From assembly GCA_013811975.1 (NCBI GenBank), contig JACCUF010000110.1, forward strand, positions 1 to 9,547: a DNA stretch of 9,547 nt. The letters run 5' to 3'. This DNA comes from Geodermatophilaceae bacterium (GTDB lineage: Bacteria > Actinomycetota > Actinomycetes > Mycobacteriales > Geodermatophilaceae). The notes beneath the pieces were generated by a model. It searched no databases and was not told the origin of the DNA. It worked only from the letters and a program-made list of their open reading frames with translations. Below are positions 1-5,109 of this stretch, piece by piece (position 1 is the stretch's first letter; each line of letters begins with the position of its first letter). Both the position numbers and the translations under genes were made by a program.

Positions 1-30
1 GCACTCCCCTGCCGCGAGTACCCCTCTCCC

Positions 31-36
31 TAGACT
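31..36 (+). promoter_or_regulatory. Candidate -10 box for tRNA-Leu
   Basis: TAGACT fits the actinobacterial -10 pattern TANNNT and ends 9 nt before the first base of the mature tRNA, which would leave a very short 5' leader. No convincing -35 hexamer is seen; the stretch about 17 nt upstream reads CCTGCC. This is assigned on position and motif only. Confidence 0.4.
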
Positions 37-45
37 GCGCAACGC

Positions 46-126
46 GCGGGAGTGGTGTAACGGCAGCCACGCCAGACTTAGGATCTGGTGCCTTCGGGCG
101 TGGGGGTTCGACTCCCCCCTCCCGCA
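46..126 (+). tRNA. tRNA-Leu, anticodon TAG (reads CUA)
   Basis: The stretch folds as a complete class II tRNA. The acceptor strands GCGGGAG (46-52) and CTCCCGC (119-125) pair fully, with discriminator A126. The anticodon stem CCAGA/TCTGG (72-76/84-88) encloses the loop CTTAGGA with anticodon TAG at 79-81. The long variable arm GCC-TTCG-GGC (90-99) is typical of leucine tRNA. The T-arm GGGGG-TTCGACT-CCCCC spans 102-118. The genome continues CCG after A126, so the CCA end is not fully encoded and must be completed by tRNA nucleotidyltransferase. It converges on rdgB with only 16 nt between them. Confidence 0.96.
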
Positions 127-142
127 CCGACCCGGGACGACG

Positions 143-748
143 TCAAGTGCCGCTGAGTTCTTGTCTCACTATCGGAACGAGGGCGCGAAAGGCCTTGCCG
201 CGATGGCTTATCGCGTCCTTGGCCCCCGGTGACATCTCTGCGGCCGTCATGGTCTCTCCCTCGCCGACAAAGATCGGGTCGTACCCGAAGCCGCCCCCGC
301 CCCTGGGCTCGCGAATCATCCAGCCCCGCATCTCGGCTTCGAGCACCTGCTCCCGACCGCCCGGCACAACGAAGGCCGCGGCGCAGACGAAGGCGGCGCC
401 GCGCTGCTCGTCCGGGACGTCCGAGATCTGGGCGAGCAGCAACTCAAGGTTCGCGACGTCGTCGCCGTGCCTGCCTGACCACCGCGCCGACAACACACCC
501 GGCATCCCGTTCAGTGCGTCCACGGTGAGTCCCGAGTCGTCGGCGACAGCTGCCAACCCGGTCGCGGCAGCCGCATCGCGGGCCTTGGCCAACGCGTTCT
601 CTGCGAATGTGGCGCCGGTCTCCGGCGCTTCGTCGTAGGCCGGGAGGTCATCGAGTCCGAGCACCTCGACGTCGACGACCGGTCCCAGGATTCGCCGCAG
701 TTCGGCCAGCTTCTTGACGTTACGGGTCGCCAGCACCAGTTGGCCCAT
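143..748 (-). CDS. rdgB: RdgB/HAM1 non-canonical purine NTP pyrophosphatase (XTP/dITP diphosphatase)
   Basis: Cytosolic house-cleaning enzyme that hydrolyses XTP, ITP and dITP to the monophosphate and pyrophosphate, keeping deaminated purines out of nucleic acids. The 201-residue length is normal. The N-terminal substrate loop LATRNVKKLAELRRIL (residues 6-21) matches the family (S/T)xNxxKxxE motif. VADDSGLTVDALNGMPG (68-84) carries the acidic catalytic and metal site at D70-D71. GGGGFGYDPIF (150-160) and SHRGKA (181-186) are the conserved base-binding segments. The start is ATG at 746-748, 12 nt after the rph stop. No clear Shine-Dalgarno sequence is present there, so translation is probably coupled to rph. 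The rph-rdgB pairing is the same as Rv1340-Rv1341. Confidence 0.96.
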   Translation of the reverse strand: MGQLVLATRNVKKLAELRRILGPVVDVEVLGLDDLPAYDEAPETGATFAENALAKARDAAAATGLAAVADDSGLTVDALNGMPGVLSARWSGRHGDDVANLELLLAQISDVPDEQRGAAFVCAAAFVVPGGREQVLEAEMRGWMIREPRGGGGFGYDPIFVGEGETMTAAEMSPGAKDAISHRGKAFRALVPIVRQELSGT

Positions 749-760
749 CAGATGATGCGG

Positions 761-1483
761 TCAGGAAGCAAGGGCGCGCTGTTGCGCCTGCGTCAAGGTC
801 GCGCAGCCGGCCACCGCCAGATCGAGCAGGACATCGAGCGTGGCGCGGTCGAAGACGACACCCTCGGCCGTGCCCTGGACCTCGACGAAGTCCCCGCCGC
901 CGGTGCAGACGATGTTCATGTCCGTGTCGGCCGAAACGTCCTCGACGTACTCCAGGTCCAGCCGCGGTTCGCCGTCGACGACACCGACGCTGACCGCCGC
1001 GACCGAATTGTGCAATGGATCGGGCTTGGCGAGCTTTCCCTTTTCACCGAGCCAGCTCACGGCATCGGCAAGAGCGACGTAGGCGCCGGTGATCGCCGCC
1101 GTACGGGTTCCCCCGTCGGCCTGCAGGACGTCGCAGTCCATCGCGATGCTGTTCTCACCCAGCGCGGATAGGTCGATGCTGGCCCGCAACGCCCGGCCGA
1201 TCAGCCGGCTGATCTCGTGCGTACGCCCACCGATCTTGCCGCGCACCGACTCCCGATCGCTACGGGTGTGAGTCGAGCGGGGCAGCATCGCGTACTCCGC
1301 GGTCACCCATCCGAGTCCGGAGCCACGTCGCCAGCGCGGTACGCCCACGCTCACGCTGGCTGCACACAGCACCCGGGTACGGCCGAACTCGACCAAGACA
1401 GAGCCTTCGGCATGGTCGAGCCAGTGACGGGTGATGGTCACGGGTCGGAGCTGGTCAGGGGCACGGTTTTCGGGTCGGGTCAC
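761..1483 (-). CDS. rph: Ribonuclease PH
   Basis: Phosphorolytic 3'-5' exoribonuclease that trims tRNA 3' ends and other RNAs, releasing nucleoside diphosphates. The chosen GTG start (1481-1483) gives 240 residues beginning VTRPENRAPDQLRPVTITR, which lines up with the usual RNase PH N terminus. The open frame extends upstream to a TTG at 1531, but those 16 extra residues are not family-like. GGRTHEISRLIGRALRA (85-101) and the signature CDVLQADGGTRT (117-128) are intact, as is the acidic active-site segment DLEYVEDVSADTDMN (176-190). The gene heads a two-gene unit with rdgB. A TAGGGT -10-like box sits 8 nt before the GTG, and a perfect palindrome lies near its -35 position. Confidence 0.95.
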   Translation of the reverse strand: MTRPENRAPDQLRPVTITRHWLDHAEGSVLVEFGRTRVLCAASVSVGVPRWRRGSGLGWVTAEYAMLPRSTHTRSDRESVRGKIGGRTHEISRLIGRALRASIDLSALGENSIAMDCDVLQADGGTRTAAITGAYVALADAVSWLGEKGKLAKPDPLHNSVAAVSVGVVDGEPRLDLEYVEDVSADTDMNIVCTGGGDFVEVQGTAEGVVFDRATLDVLLDLAVAGCATLTQAQQRALAS

Positions 1484-1491
1484 GGCCAGCG

Positions 1492-1497
1492 ACCCTA
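1492..1497 (-). promoter_or_regulatory. Candidate -10 box for rph-rdgB
   Basis: TAGGGT on the minus strand matches TANNNT and is followed by 8 nt and then the rph GTG. If used, the transcript would start within about two bases of the start codon, so the mRNA would be nearly or fully leaderless. The expected -35 region (about 1515-1521) overlaps the palindrome at 1516-1528. Only motif and position support this. Confidence 0.35.
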
Positions 1498-1515
1498 GCC
1501 GAGCCGTCTGCGACT

Positions 1516-1528
1516 CAGGGGACCCCTG
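1516..1528. promoter_or_regulatory. Perfect palindrome in the rph/yjbQ divergent region
   Basis: CAGGGG-A-CCCCTG is a perfect 6+1+6 palindrome, between the divergent starts of rph (1483) and yjbQ (1596). It falls where the -35 element of the rph -10 box would be, so it could be a repressor or activator site. It shares the bases CCTG (1525-1528) with the inverted repeat that follows. The regulator is unknown. Confidence 0.4.
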
Positions 1529-1549
1529 CAACCATGGGTACGTTGCAGG
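1525..1549. repeat. 8-bp inverted repeat with 9-nt spacer (possible operator or hairpin)
   Basis: CCTGCAAC (1525-1532) and GTTGCAGG (1542-1549) are perfect inverted copies separated by 9 nt. The right arm overlaps TACGTT (1539-1544), the only TANNNT box noticed that could serve yjbQ. It partly overlaps the palindrome at 1516-1528, so as RNA or cruciform the two structures cannot form together. The geometry would suit a dimeric DNA-binding regulator; this role is inferred. Confidence 0.4.
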
Positions 1550-1580
1550 CTTCCCCCGTCGAGCTCAGCCGAGCTGCCCG

Positions 1581-1587
1581 GGAGAGG
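1581..1587 (+). promoter_or_regulatory. Shine-Dalgarno of yjbQ
   Basis: GGAGAGG lies 8 nt before the ATG at 1596-1598. It decides the start against the out-of-frame ATG at 1588-1590 and against an open extension that runs back to about 1431 inside rph. Confidence 0.7.
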
Positions 1588-1595
1588 ATGGCGGG

Positions 1596-2006
1596 ATGCT
1601 TTCCGAACTGATCCGCGTCAGTACCGGGGGTTCTCCGGCCGTTGTCGACCTGACCGATCGATGCACGGACTTCCTGCGCAACTGTGGCGCTGACCAGGGT
1701 TTACTGCACGTATTCGTTCCGCACGCGACCGCCGGAGTGGCGATCATCGAAACGGGAGCGGGAAGCGACCACGACCTGCTGACCGCACTCGACTCGCTGT
1801 TGCCGACCGACGACCAGTGGCGTCACCGGCACGGCTCACCCGGGCATGGCCGCGACCATGTGCTGCCAGCTCTCGTCGCGCCATACGCGTCGATCCCCGT
1901 TCTGGACGGTCGACCGGCGCTAGGCACGTGGCAGGCGATCTGCCTGGTAGACCCCAATGGCGACAACCCAGATCGCCAGGTTCGACTATCGTTCCTTCCC
2001 GGCTGA
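1596..2006 (+). CDS. yjbQ: YjbQ / UPF0047 family protein (annotated as secondary thiamine-phosphate synthase)
   Basis: Small cytosolic protein of 136 residues, the normal family length. The biochemical role is unsettled; databases name the family after weak thiamine-phosphate synthase activity attributed to E. coli YjbQ. Family features seen are HATAG (43-47), the histidine cluster around H79, H84 and H88 in HGSPGHGRDHVLPAL, and LGTWQ (109-113) near the C terminus. The start is fixed by the Shine-Dalgarno sequence at 1581-1587. The gene sits between the MBL gene and rph but faces the opposite way. It diverges from rph across 112 bp and ends 3 nt from the MBL stop, so it splits what is a colinear gene run in M. 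tuberculosis. Confidence 0.85.
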   Translation: MLSELIRVSTGGSPAVVDLTDRCTDFLRNCGADQGLLHVFVPHATAGVAIIETGAGSDHDLLTALDSLLPTDDQWRHRHGSPGHGRDHVLPALVAPYASIPVLDGRPALGTWQAICLVDPNGDNPDRQVRLSFLPG

Positions 2007-2009
2007 AGG

Positions 2010-2756
2010 TCAGAGGTCGTACGTGGCGCCGGTCCTGGCAAGTTCGGTGGCCGGGAAGACCGTACGAGCGGCCGTGAGCTGGGTGTCGGCGTCGACCCAC
2101 GGCGGGATGTGGGTCAGCAGCAATCTGCCCACACCAGCCTCCACGGCATGTTCGCCGGCCTGGCTACCCGTCAGATGCAGGCCGGGTGGGTACCCGAGCT
2201 CACCCTCGGGCTGTGCCGCCTCGCACAGCAACAGGTCGCATCCCTTGGCCAGTCGGACCAGCTCGGGGCAGACGCCGGTGTCCGCGGAGTAGGTCAGCGA
2301 CGTCGACCCAGCCTCGACCCGGATTGCGTAGGTGTCCACGGGATGGTTCGTTCGGGCGAGGGAGAGCCTCATGTCGCCGATCGTCAACCCGGTCTCATCC
2401 GACGAGATCGGGTGGAAGTCGAACACGTCGCTCAGGTCAGACGCCGACTGTTCGTAGGCGGCACCTAGCCGTTCCATGGTGCCCACCGGACCGTAGAGCG
2501 CTACCGGTCCATGTGATCGATCGGCGTATCGGTGCCAGACCACGAACGAGCAGGCGTCCAAGCAGTGATCAGCGTGCAGGTGGGACAGCAGGATCGCGTC
2601 GATCGTCTCCAAGGCGGCGTACCGCTGCAACGCCCCCGCGGAACCGGGTCCCAGATCCAGGACGATCCGTACCCCGTTGTGTTCGACCAGATAACAGGAT
2701 GCCGCAGAGCCCGGGCCTGGCATCGAGCCCGAGCAACCAACGACCGTCAATCTCAT
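2010..2756 (-). CDS. Metallo-beta-lactamase-fold phosphodiesterase (Rv1339-like, probable cyclic nucleotide phosphodiesterase)
   Basis: Metal-dependent hydrolase of 248 residues. The zinc motif SHLHADH (58-64) is complete. Further likely ligands are H138 in TNHPVD, D159 in YSADTG, H194 in HLTGSQAG and H216 in LTHIPPW. The late HLTGSQAG block and the general layout resemble RNase Z-like and class II cyclic-nucleotide phosphodiesterase proteins. The M. tuberculosis gene in this position, Rv1339, has been reported to degrade cAMP, so that role is transferred by position and family. The ATG (2754-2756) overlaps the murI TAA by one base (TAATG), indicating tight translational coupling. No signal peptide is visible. 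Confidence 0.85.
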   Translation of the reverse strand: MRLTVVGCSGSMPGPGSAASCYLVEHNGVRIVLDLGPGSAGALQRYAALETIDAILLSHLHADHCLDACSFVVWHRYADRSHGPVALYGPVGTMERLGAAYEQSASDLSDVFDFHPISSDETGLTIGDMRLSLARTNHPVDTYAIRVEAGSTSLTYSADTGVCPELVRLAKGCDLLLCEAAQPEGELGYPPGLHLTGSQAGEHAVEAGVGRLLLTHIPPWVDADTQLTAARTVFPATELARTGATYDL

Positions 2757-3724
2757 TACGCGGCACCGTGGTTGGGAACCAGGATACTGTCTGCGGAGTA
2801 AGGTACCGGTACGGGGACCGCTGGACCGTCGAGTGCCTCAGGCGACTCGGCAGCATCCGTCGCCGCCTGCCTCTCGGTGTCATCGGCCGCCTTGACGCTG
2901 TGGGCAGCGGGCAATGTCGCGATCGGCCCGACGACCGGCCCGAGGAAGCGCTCGGCCAGTCGGTGGAAGGTCGCCGCGTCGCCGGTGGAGAAGAACCGAT
3001 GTTCGCCTGGGGACACGTCCGCTCCCGGTGAGTCGTCGCGGTCGCGGAGCAGATCCTCGTCGGTGAGCACCTTGAAGACGTCCTTGGCTGTCTCCTCCGC
3101 GCTGGAGACGAGTGTGACCCCGTCGCCCATGACGTGGCTGATCGCGCCGGTGAGCAGTGGATAGTGCGTACAGCCGAGCACCAGGGTGTCCACCTCGGCG
3201 CGCTGCAGCGGCTCCAGGTAGGACTGCGCCAGCCCCAGGATCTGTCGACCGCTGGTGATCCCGCGCTCGACGAAGTCAACGAAGCTGGGGCAGGCAGCGC
3301 TGGTGATCGTCACCTGAGGCGCTGCGGCGAAAGCATCGTCGTACGCACGGCTACGTACGGTCGTCTGGGTGCCGATCACGCCGACCCGCCCGTTTCGGGT
3401 CGCGGCGACGCCCCGGCGTACGGCCGGAAGGATGACTTCGACCACGGGCACGTTGTAACGCTCCCGGGCATCATGCAGGCACGCGGCGCTTGCCGAATTG
3501 CAGGCCACGACCAGCATCTTGACGCCGGATTCCACGAGCTGGTCCATGGCCGCCAGCGCATGTGCGCGTACATCCGCGATCGGCTGCGGACCGTAGGGAC
3601 CGTGCGCGGTATCGCCGAGGTAACGAATCGATTCCGCGGGCAGCTGGTCCATGATCGCCCTGGCGACGGTCAGACCGCCCACTCCGGAGTCGAAGACCCC
3701 GATCGGCGCGCCTGCCCCACTCAC
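2756..3724 (-). CDS. murI: Glutamate racemase with long C-terminal tail
   Basis: Converts L-glutamate to D-glutamate for peptidoglycan precursor synthesis. The N-terminal IGVFDSGVGGLTVARAI segment (8-24) and both catalytic cysteines, C75 in ACNSAS and C185 in LGCTHYP, are intact, so the enzyme should be active. It starts at GTG (3722-3724), directly before the family N terminus (APIGVFDSG), with no strong Shine-Dalgarno. At 322 residues it exceeds the usual 260-285 by about 50. The extra part, roughly residues 271-322, is acidic, Ala/Pro-rich and contains VPVPVP; it looks disordered. A short hairpin (TGGTT-GGG-AACCA, 2769-2781) lies just before its stop and the MBL start. A rhomboid-like gene lies between cysM and murI in M. 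tuberculosis; here there are only 51 bp. Confidence 0.95.
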   Translation of the reverse strand: MSGAGAPIGVFDSGVGGLTVARAIMDQLPAESIRYLGDTAHGPYGPQPIADVRAHALAAMDQLVESGVKMLVVACNSASAACLHDARERYNVPVVEVILPAVRRGVAATRNGRVGVIGTQTTVRSRAYDDAFAAAPQVTITSAACPSFVDFVERGITSGRQILGLAQSYLEPLQRAEVDTLVLGCTHYPLLTGAISHVMGDGVTLVSSAEETAKDVFKVLTDEDLLRDRDDSPGADVSPGEHRFFSTGDAATFHRLAERFLGPVVGPIATLPAAHSVKAADDTERQAATDAAESPEALDGPAVPVPVPYSADSILVPNHGAA

Positions 3725-3738
3725 GCTCTGCAGCGTAA

Positions 3739-3764
3739 TGAGCCGCCTCGAGCCAGCCGGCTCA
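3739..3764 (-). terminator. Hairpin between cysM and murI (weak terminator or processing element)
   Basis: TGAGCCG (3739-3745) and CGGCTCA (3758-3764) form a 7-bp stem with a 12-nt loop in the cysM-murI gap. A competing hairpin GAGCC-AGCC-GGCTC (3750-3763) uses the same right arm. There is no U-run, so intrinsic termination is doubtful; attenuation or transcript processing are alternatives. Confidence 0.3.
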
Positions 3765-3775
3765 CGACACCGGCT

Positions 3776-4726
3776 TCAGGCCCAGAGCTGGCCATCGAGT
3801 GCGTCGGCGGCCTCCTCGACAGAGCCCGCGTAGGCGCCGGTCGACAGGTACTTCCATCCTCCGTCGCAGACGATCAACGCGATCTCGGCGTGGCACCCCG
3901 CGGCCACCTCACGCTCGGCGACGCCGAGGGCGGCGTGCAGGATGGCTCCGGTCGAGATGCCGGCGAAGATGCCCTCGCGATCGATCAGCTCGCGGGTGCG
4001 CCGGATCGCGTCGTTCGGGCCCACGGAGAACCGGGTCGTCAGCACCGACGCGTCGTACAGCTCGGGAATGAACCCCTCGTCGATGTTGCGCAGTCCGTAG
4101 ACGAGCTCTCCGTACCGCGGCTCGGCGGCCACGATGGCAACACCCGGGACCTTCTCCCGCAGAAACCGCCCGACGCCCATCAGTGTGCCGGCGGTGCCCA
4201 GGCCGCCGACGAAGTGCGTGATCGAGGGAAGATCGGCCAAGATCTCCGGGCCGGTCGTCTCGTAGTGCGCGCGGGCGTTGGCCGGGTTGCCGTACTGATA
4301 GAGCATCACCCAGTCCGGGTGCTCGACGGCCAGCTTCTTGGCCACCGCGACGGCCTCGTTCGATCCGCCCTCGGCCGGGGATGAGATGATCCGCGCCCCG
4401 TACATCTCCAGCAGTTGGCGGCGTTCGATCGAGGTGTTCTCGGGCATCACGCAGATCAGCTTGTAGCCACGCTGTCGGGCGATCATCGCCAACGAGATCC
4501 CGGTGTTGCCGCTGGTCGGTTCGAGGATCGTCGACCCGCTTCGGAGTCGGCCTTCGGCCTCGGCCGCCTCGATCATGAAGAAGGCGGCCCGATCCTTGAC
4601 CGAACCAGTCGGATTGTGGTCCTCGAGCTTTGCCCAGAGGCGGACCTCTGGGGTCGGTGACAGAGCCGGAAGACCCACCAGCGGCGTATGGCCGAGGGAG
4701 TCGATCAACGAAGTGAATCGGGCCAT
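3776..4726 (-). CDS. cysM: O-phosphoserine sulfhydrylase CysM (CysO-thiocarboxylate dependent)
   Basis: PLP enzyme of the fold-type II cysteine synthase family. It uses O-phospho-L-serine and the thiocarboxylate of CysO to make a CysO-cysteine adduct. The 316-residue sequence follows M. tuberculosis CysM (Rv1336) closely. K44 in NPTGSVKDR is the Schiff-base lysine, EPTSGNTG (69-76) the substrate loop and GLGTAGT (175-181) the PLP phosphate loop. R213 in LRNIDEG corresponds to the arginine that selects phosphoserine over O-acetylserine. The C terminus GQLWA is the same closing tail known from the mycobacterial enzyme. ATG at 4724-4726 lies 7 nt after the cysO stop, with no adjacent Shine-Dalgarno; see the hairpin at 4735-4750. 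Confidence 0.96.
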   Translation of the reverse strand: MARFTSLIDSLGHTPLVGLPALSPTPEVRLWAKLEDHNPTGSVKDRAAFFMIEAAEAEGRLRSGSTILEPTSGNTGISLAMIARQRGYKLICVMPENTSIERRQLLEMYGARIISSPAEGGSNEAVAVAKKLAVEHPDWVMLYQYGNPANARAHYETTGPEILADLPSITHFVGGLGTAGTLMGVGRFLREKVPGVAIVAAEPRYGELVYGLRNIDEGFIPELYDASVLTTRFSVGPNDAIRRTRELIDREGIFAGISTGAILHAALGVAEREVAAGCHAEIALIVCDGGWKYLSTGAYAGSVEEAADALDGQLWA

Positions 4727-4733
4727 GGCTGAA

Positions 4734-5027
4734 CTAGCGCTTGCGCGCTACCGAACCTCCGGCGACGGCAGGTAGCACGGTGACCGAGTCGCCGTCCTTG
4801 AGCGGGGTCTCGAGAGATCCGGTGAAGCGCACGTCCTCGTCGTTGACGTAGACGTTCACGAATCGGTGCAATGACCCGTCGTCGGAAATCAGTCGGCCCT
4901 TGATGCCCGAGTGCCGGGCGTCGAGGTCGTCGATGAGCGCGCTGAGACTGTCACCAGAACCCTGCACGGTCTTCTCACCGCCGGTGTGCGTGCGCAGGAT
5001 CGTGGGGATGCGGACCTCAATAGCCAT
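4734..5027 (-). CDS. cysO: CysO sulfur carrier protein (MoaD/ThiS-like) with extended C terminus
   Basis: Ubiquitin-fold carrier that bears sulfide as a C-terminal thiocarboxylate and donates it to CysM. It has 97 residues and closely matches Rv1335, including IPTILRTHTGGEK (7-19), LHRFVNVYVNDEDVRF (53-68) and DGDSVTVLPAVAGG (78-91). The carrier family normally ends at the diglycine because the terminal carboxylate is adenylated and thiolated. Here the frame continues through SVARKR (92-97) before TAG, so G91 is not the end of the primary product. Proteolytic trimming, possibly by the neighbouring Mec JAMM peptidase, would be needed. The start ATG (5025-5027) has a good Shine-Dalgarno. It follows mec by 82 bp and precedes cysM by 7 nt. 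Confidence 0.95.
   Translation of the reverse strand: MAIEVRIPTILRTHTGGEKTVQGSGDSLSALIDDLDARHSGIKGRLISDDGSLHRFVNVYVNDEDVRFTGSLETPLKDGDSVTVLPAVAGGSVARKR
4735..4750 (-). promoter_or_regulatory. GNRA-capped hairpin at the cysO/cysM junction
   Basis: In the minus-strand transcript UAGCGC (4750-4745) pairs perfectly with GCGCUA (4740-4735) around a GCAA loop, a very stable GNRA tetraloop closed by C-G. It covers the last codons of cysO and two bases of its stop, and ends 8 nt before the cysM ATG. It lies between a GGAGGU sequence (4760-4755) and that ATG. Confidence 0.6.
4755..4760 (-). promoter_or_regulatory. Perfect Shine-Dalgarno sequence inside cysO (diglycine codons)
   Basis: GGAGGT encodes Gly90-Gly91 of CysO and is a perfect anti-16S match. 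It is 28 nt from the cysM ATG, too far to act linearly, but only 12 nt away if the 16-nt hairpin between them is folded. No other Shine-Dalgarno-like sequence is visible before cysM. Confidence 0.45.
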
Positions 5028-5035
5028 GCGTTCTT

Positions 5036-5043
5036 CTCTCCTC
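5036..5043 (-). promoter_or_regulatory. Shine-Dalgarno of cysO
   Basis: GAGGAGAG on the minus strand, with the AGGAG core 10 nt before the cysO ATG. It is the strongest conventional ribosome binding site seen in the minus-strand gene series and fixes the cysO start. Confidence 0.7.
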
Positions 5044-5069
5044 GATAGCTGTGGGTACGTGGCACCTCT

Positions 5070-5105
5070 ACGGGTAACGACGGCACCCGTCGGTTCGATT
5101 CCGAC
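5070..5105 (-). promoter_or_regulatory. Two overlapping hairpins in the mec-cysO spacer, one T-arm-like
   Basis: ACGGGT (5070-5075) and ACCCGT (5085-5090) are inverted copies with a 9-nt spacer. GTCGG-TTCGATT-CCGAC (5089-5105) is a 5-bp stem with a 7-nt loop that reads on the plus strand as a perfect tRNA T-arm containing the B-box GGTTCGATTCC. The two share bases 5089-5090, so they compete. Both lie upstream of the cysO Shine-Dalgarno in the 82-nt leader between mec and cysO. The rest of a tRNA is not present. Their role is unknown. Confidence 0.4.
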
Positions 5106-5109
5106 ACGG

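Noticed and set aside
147..638. 163-codon open frame on + opposite rdgB
   Set aside because: Antisense shadow of a well-supported RdgB; the translation is low-complexity and unrecognised.
1484..1531. TTG-initiated N-terminal extension of rph
   Set aside because: The 16 extra residues do not resemble RNase PH, the codon is TTG, and the palindromic regulatory region would become partly coding. GTG at 1483 fits better.
2186..3031. 281-codon open frame on + opposite the MBL and murI genes
   Set aside because: Arg/Pro/Ser-rich translation typical of a shadow frame; the minus-strand genes explain the region.
3134..4384. 416-codon open frame on + opposite murI and cysM
   Set aside because: It lies wholly antisense to two genes with intact catalytic motifs. 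Long antisense frames are expected in GC-rich coding DNA, and the translation shows no recognisable domain.
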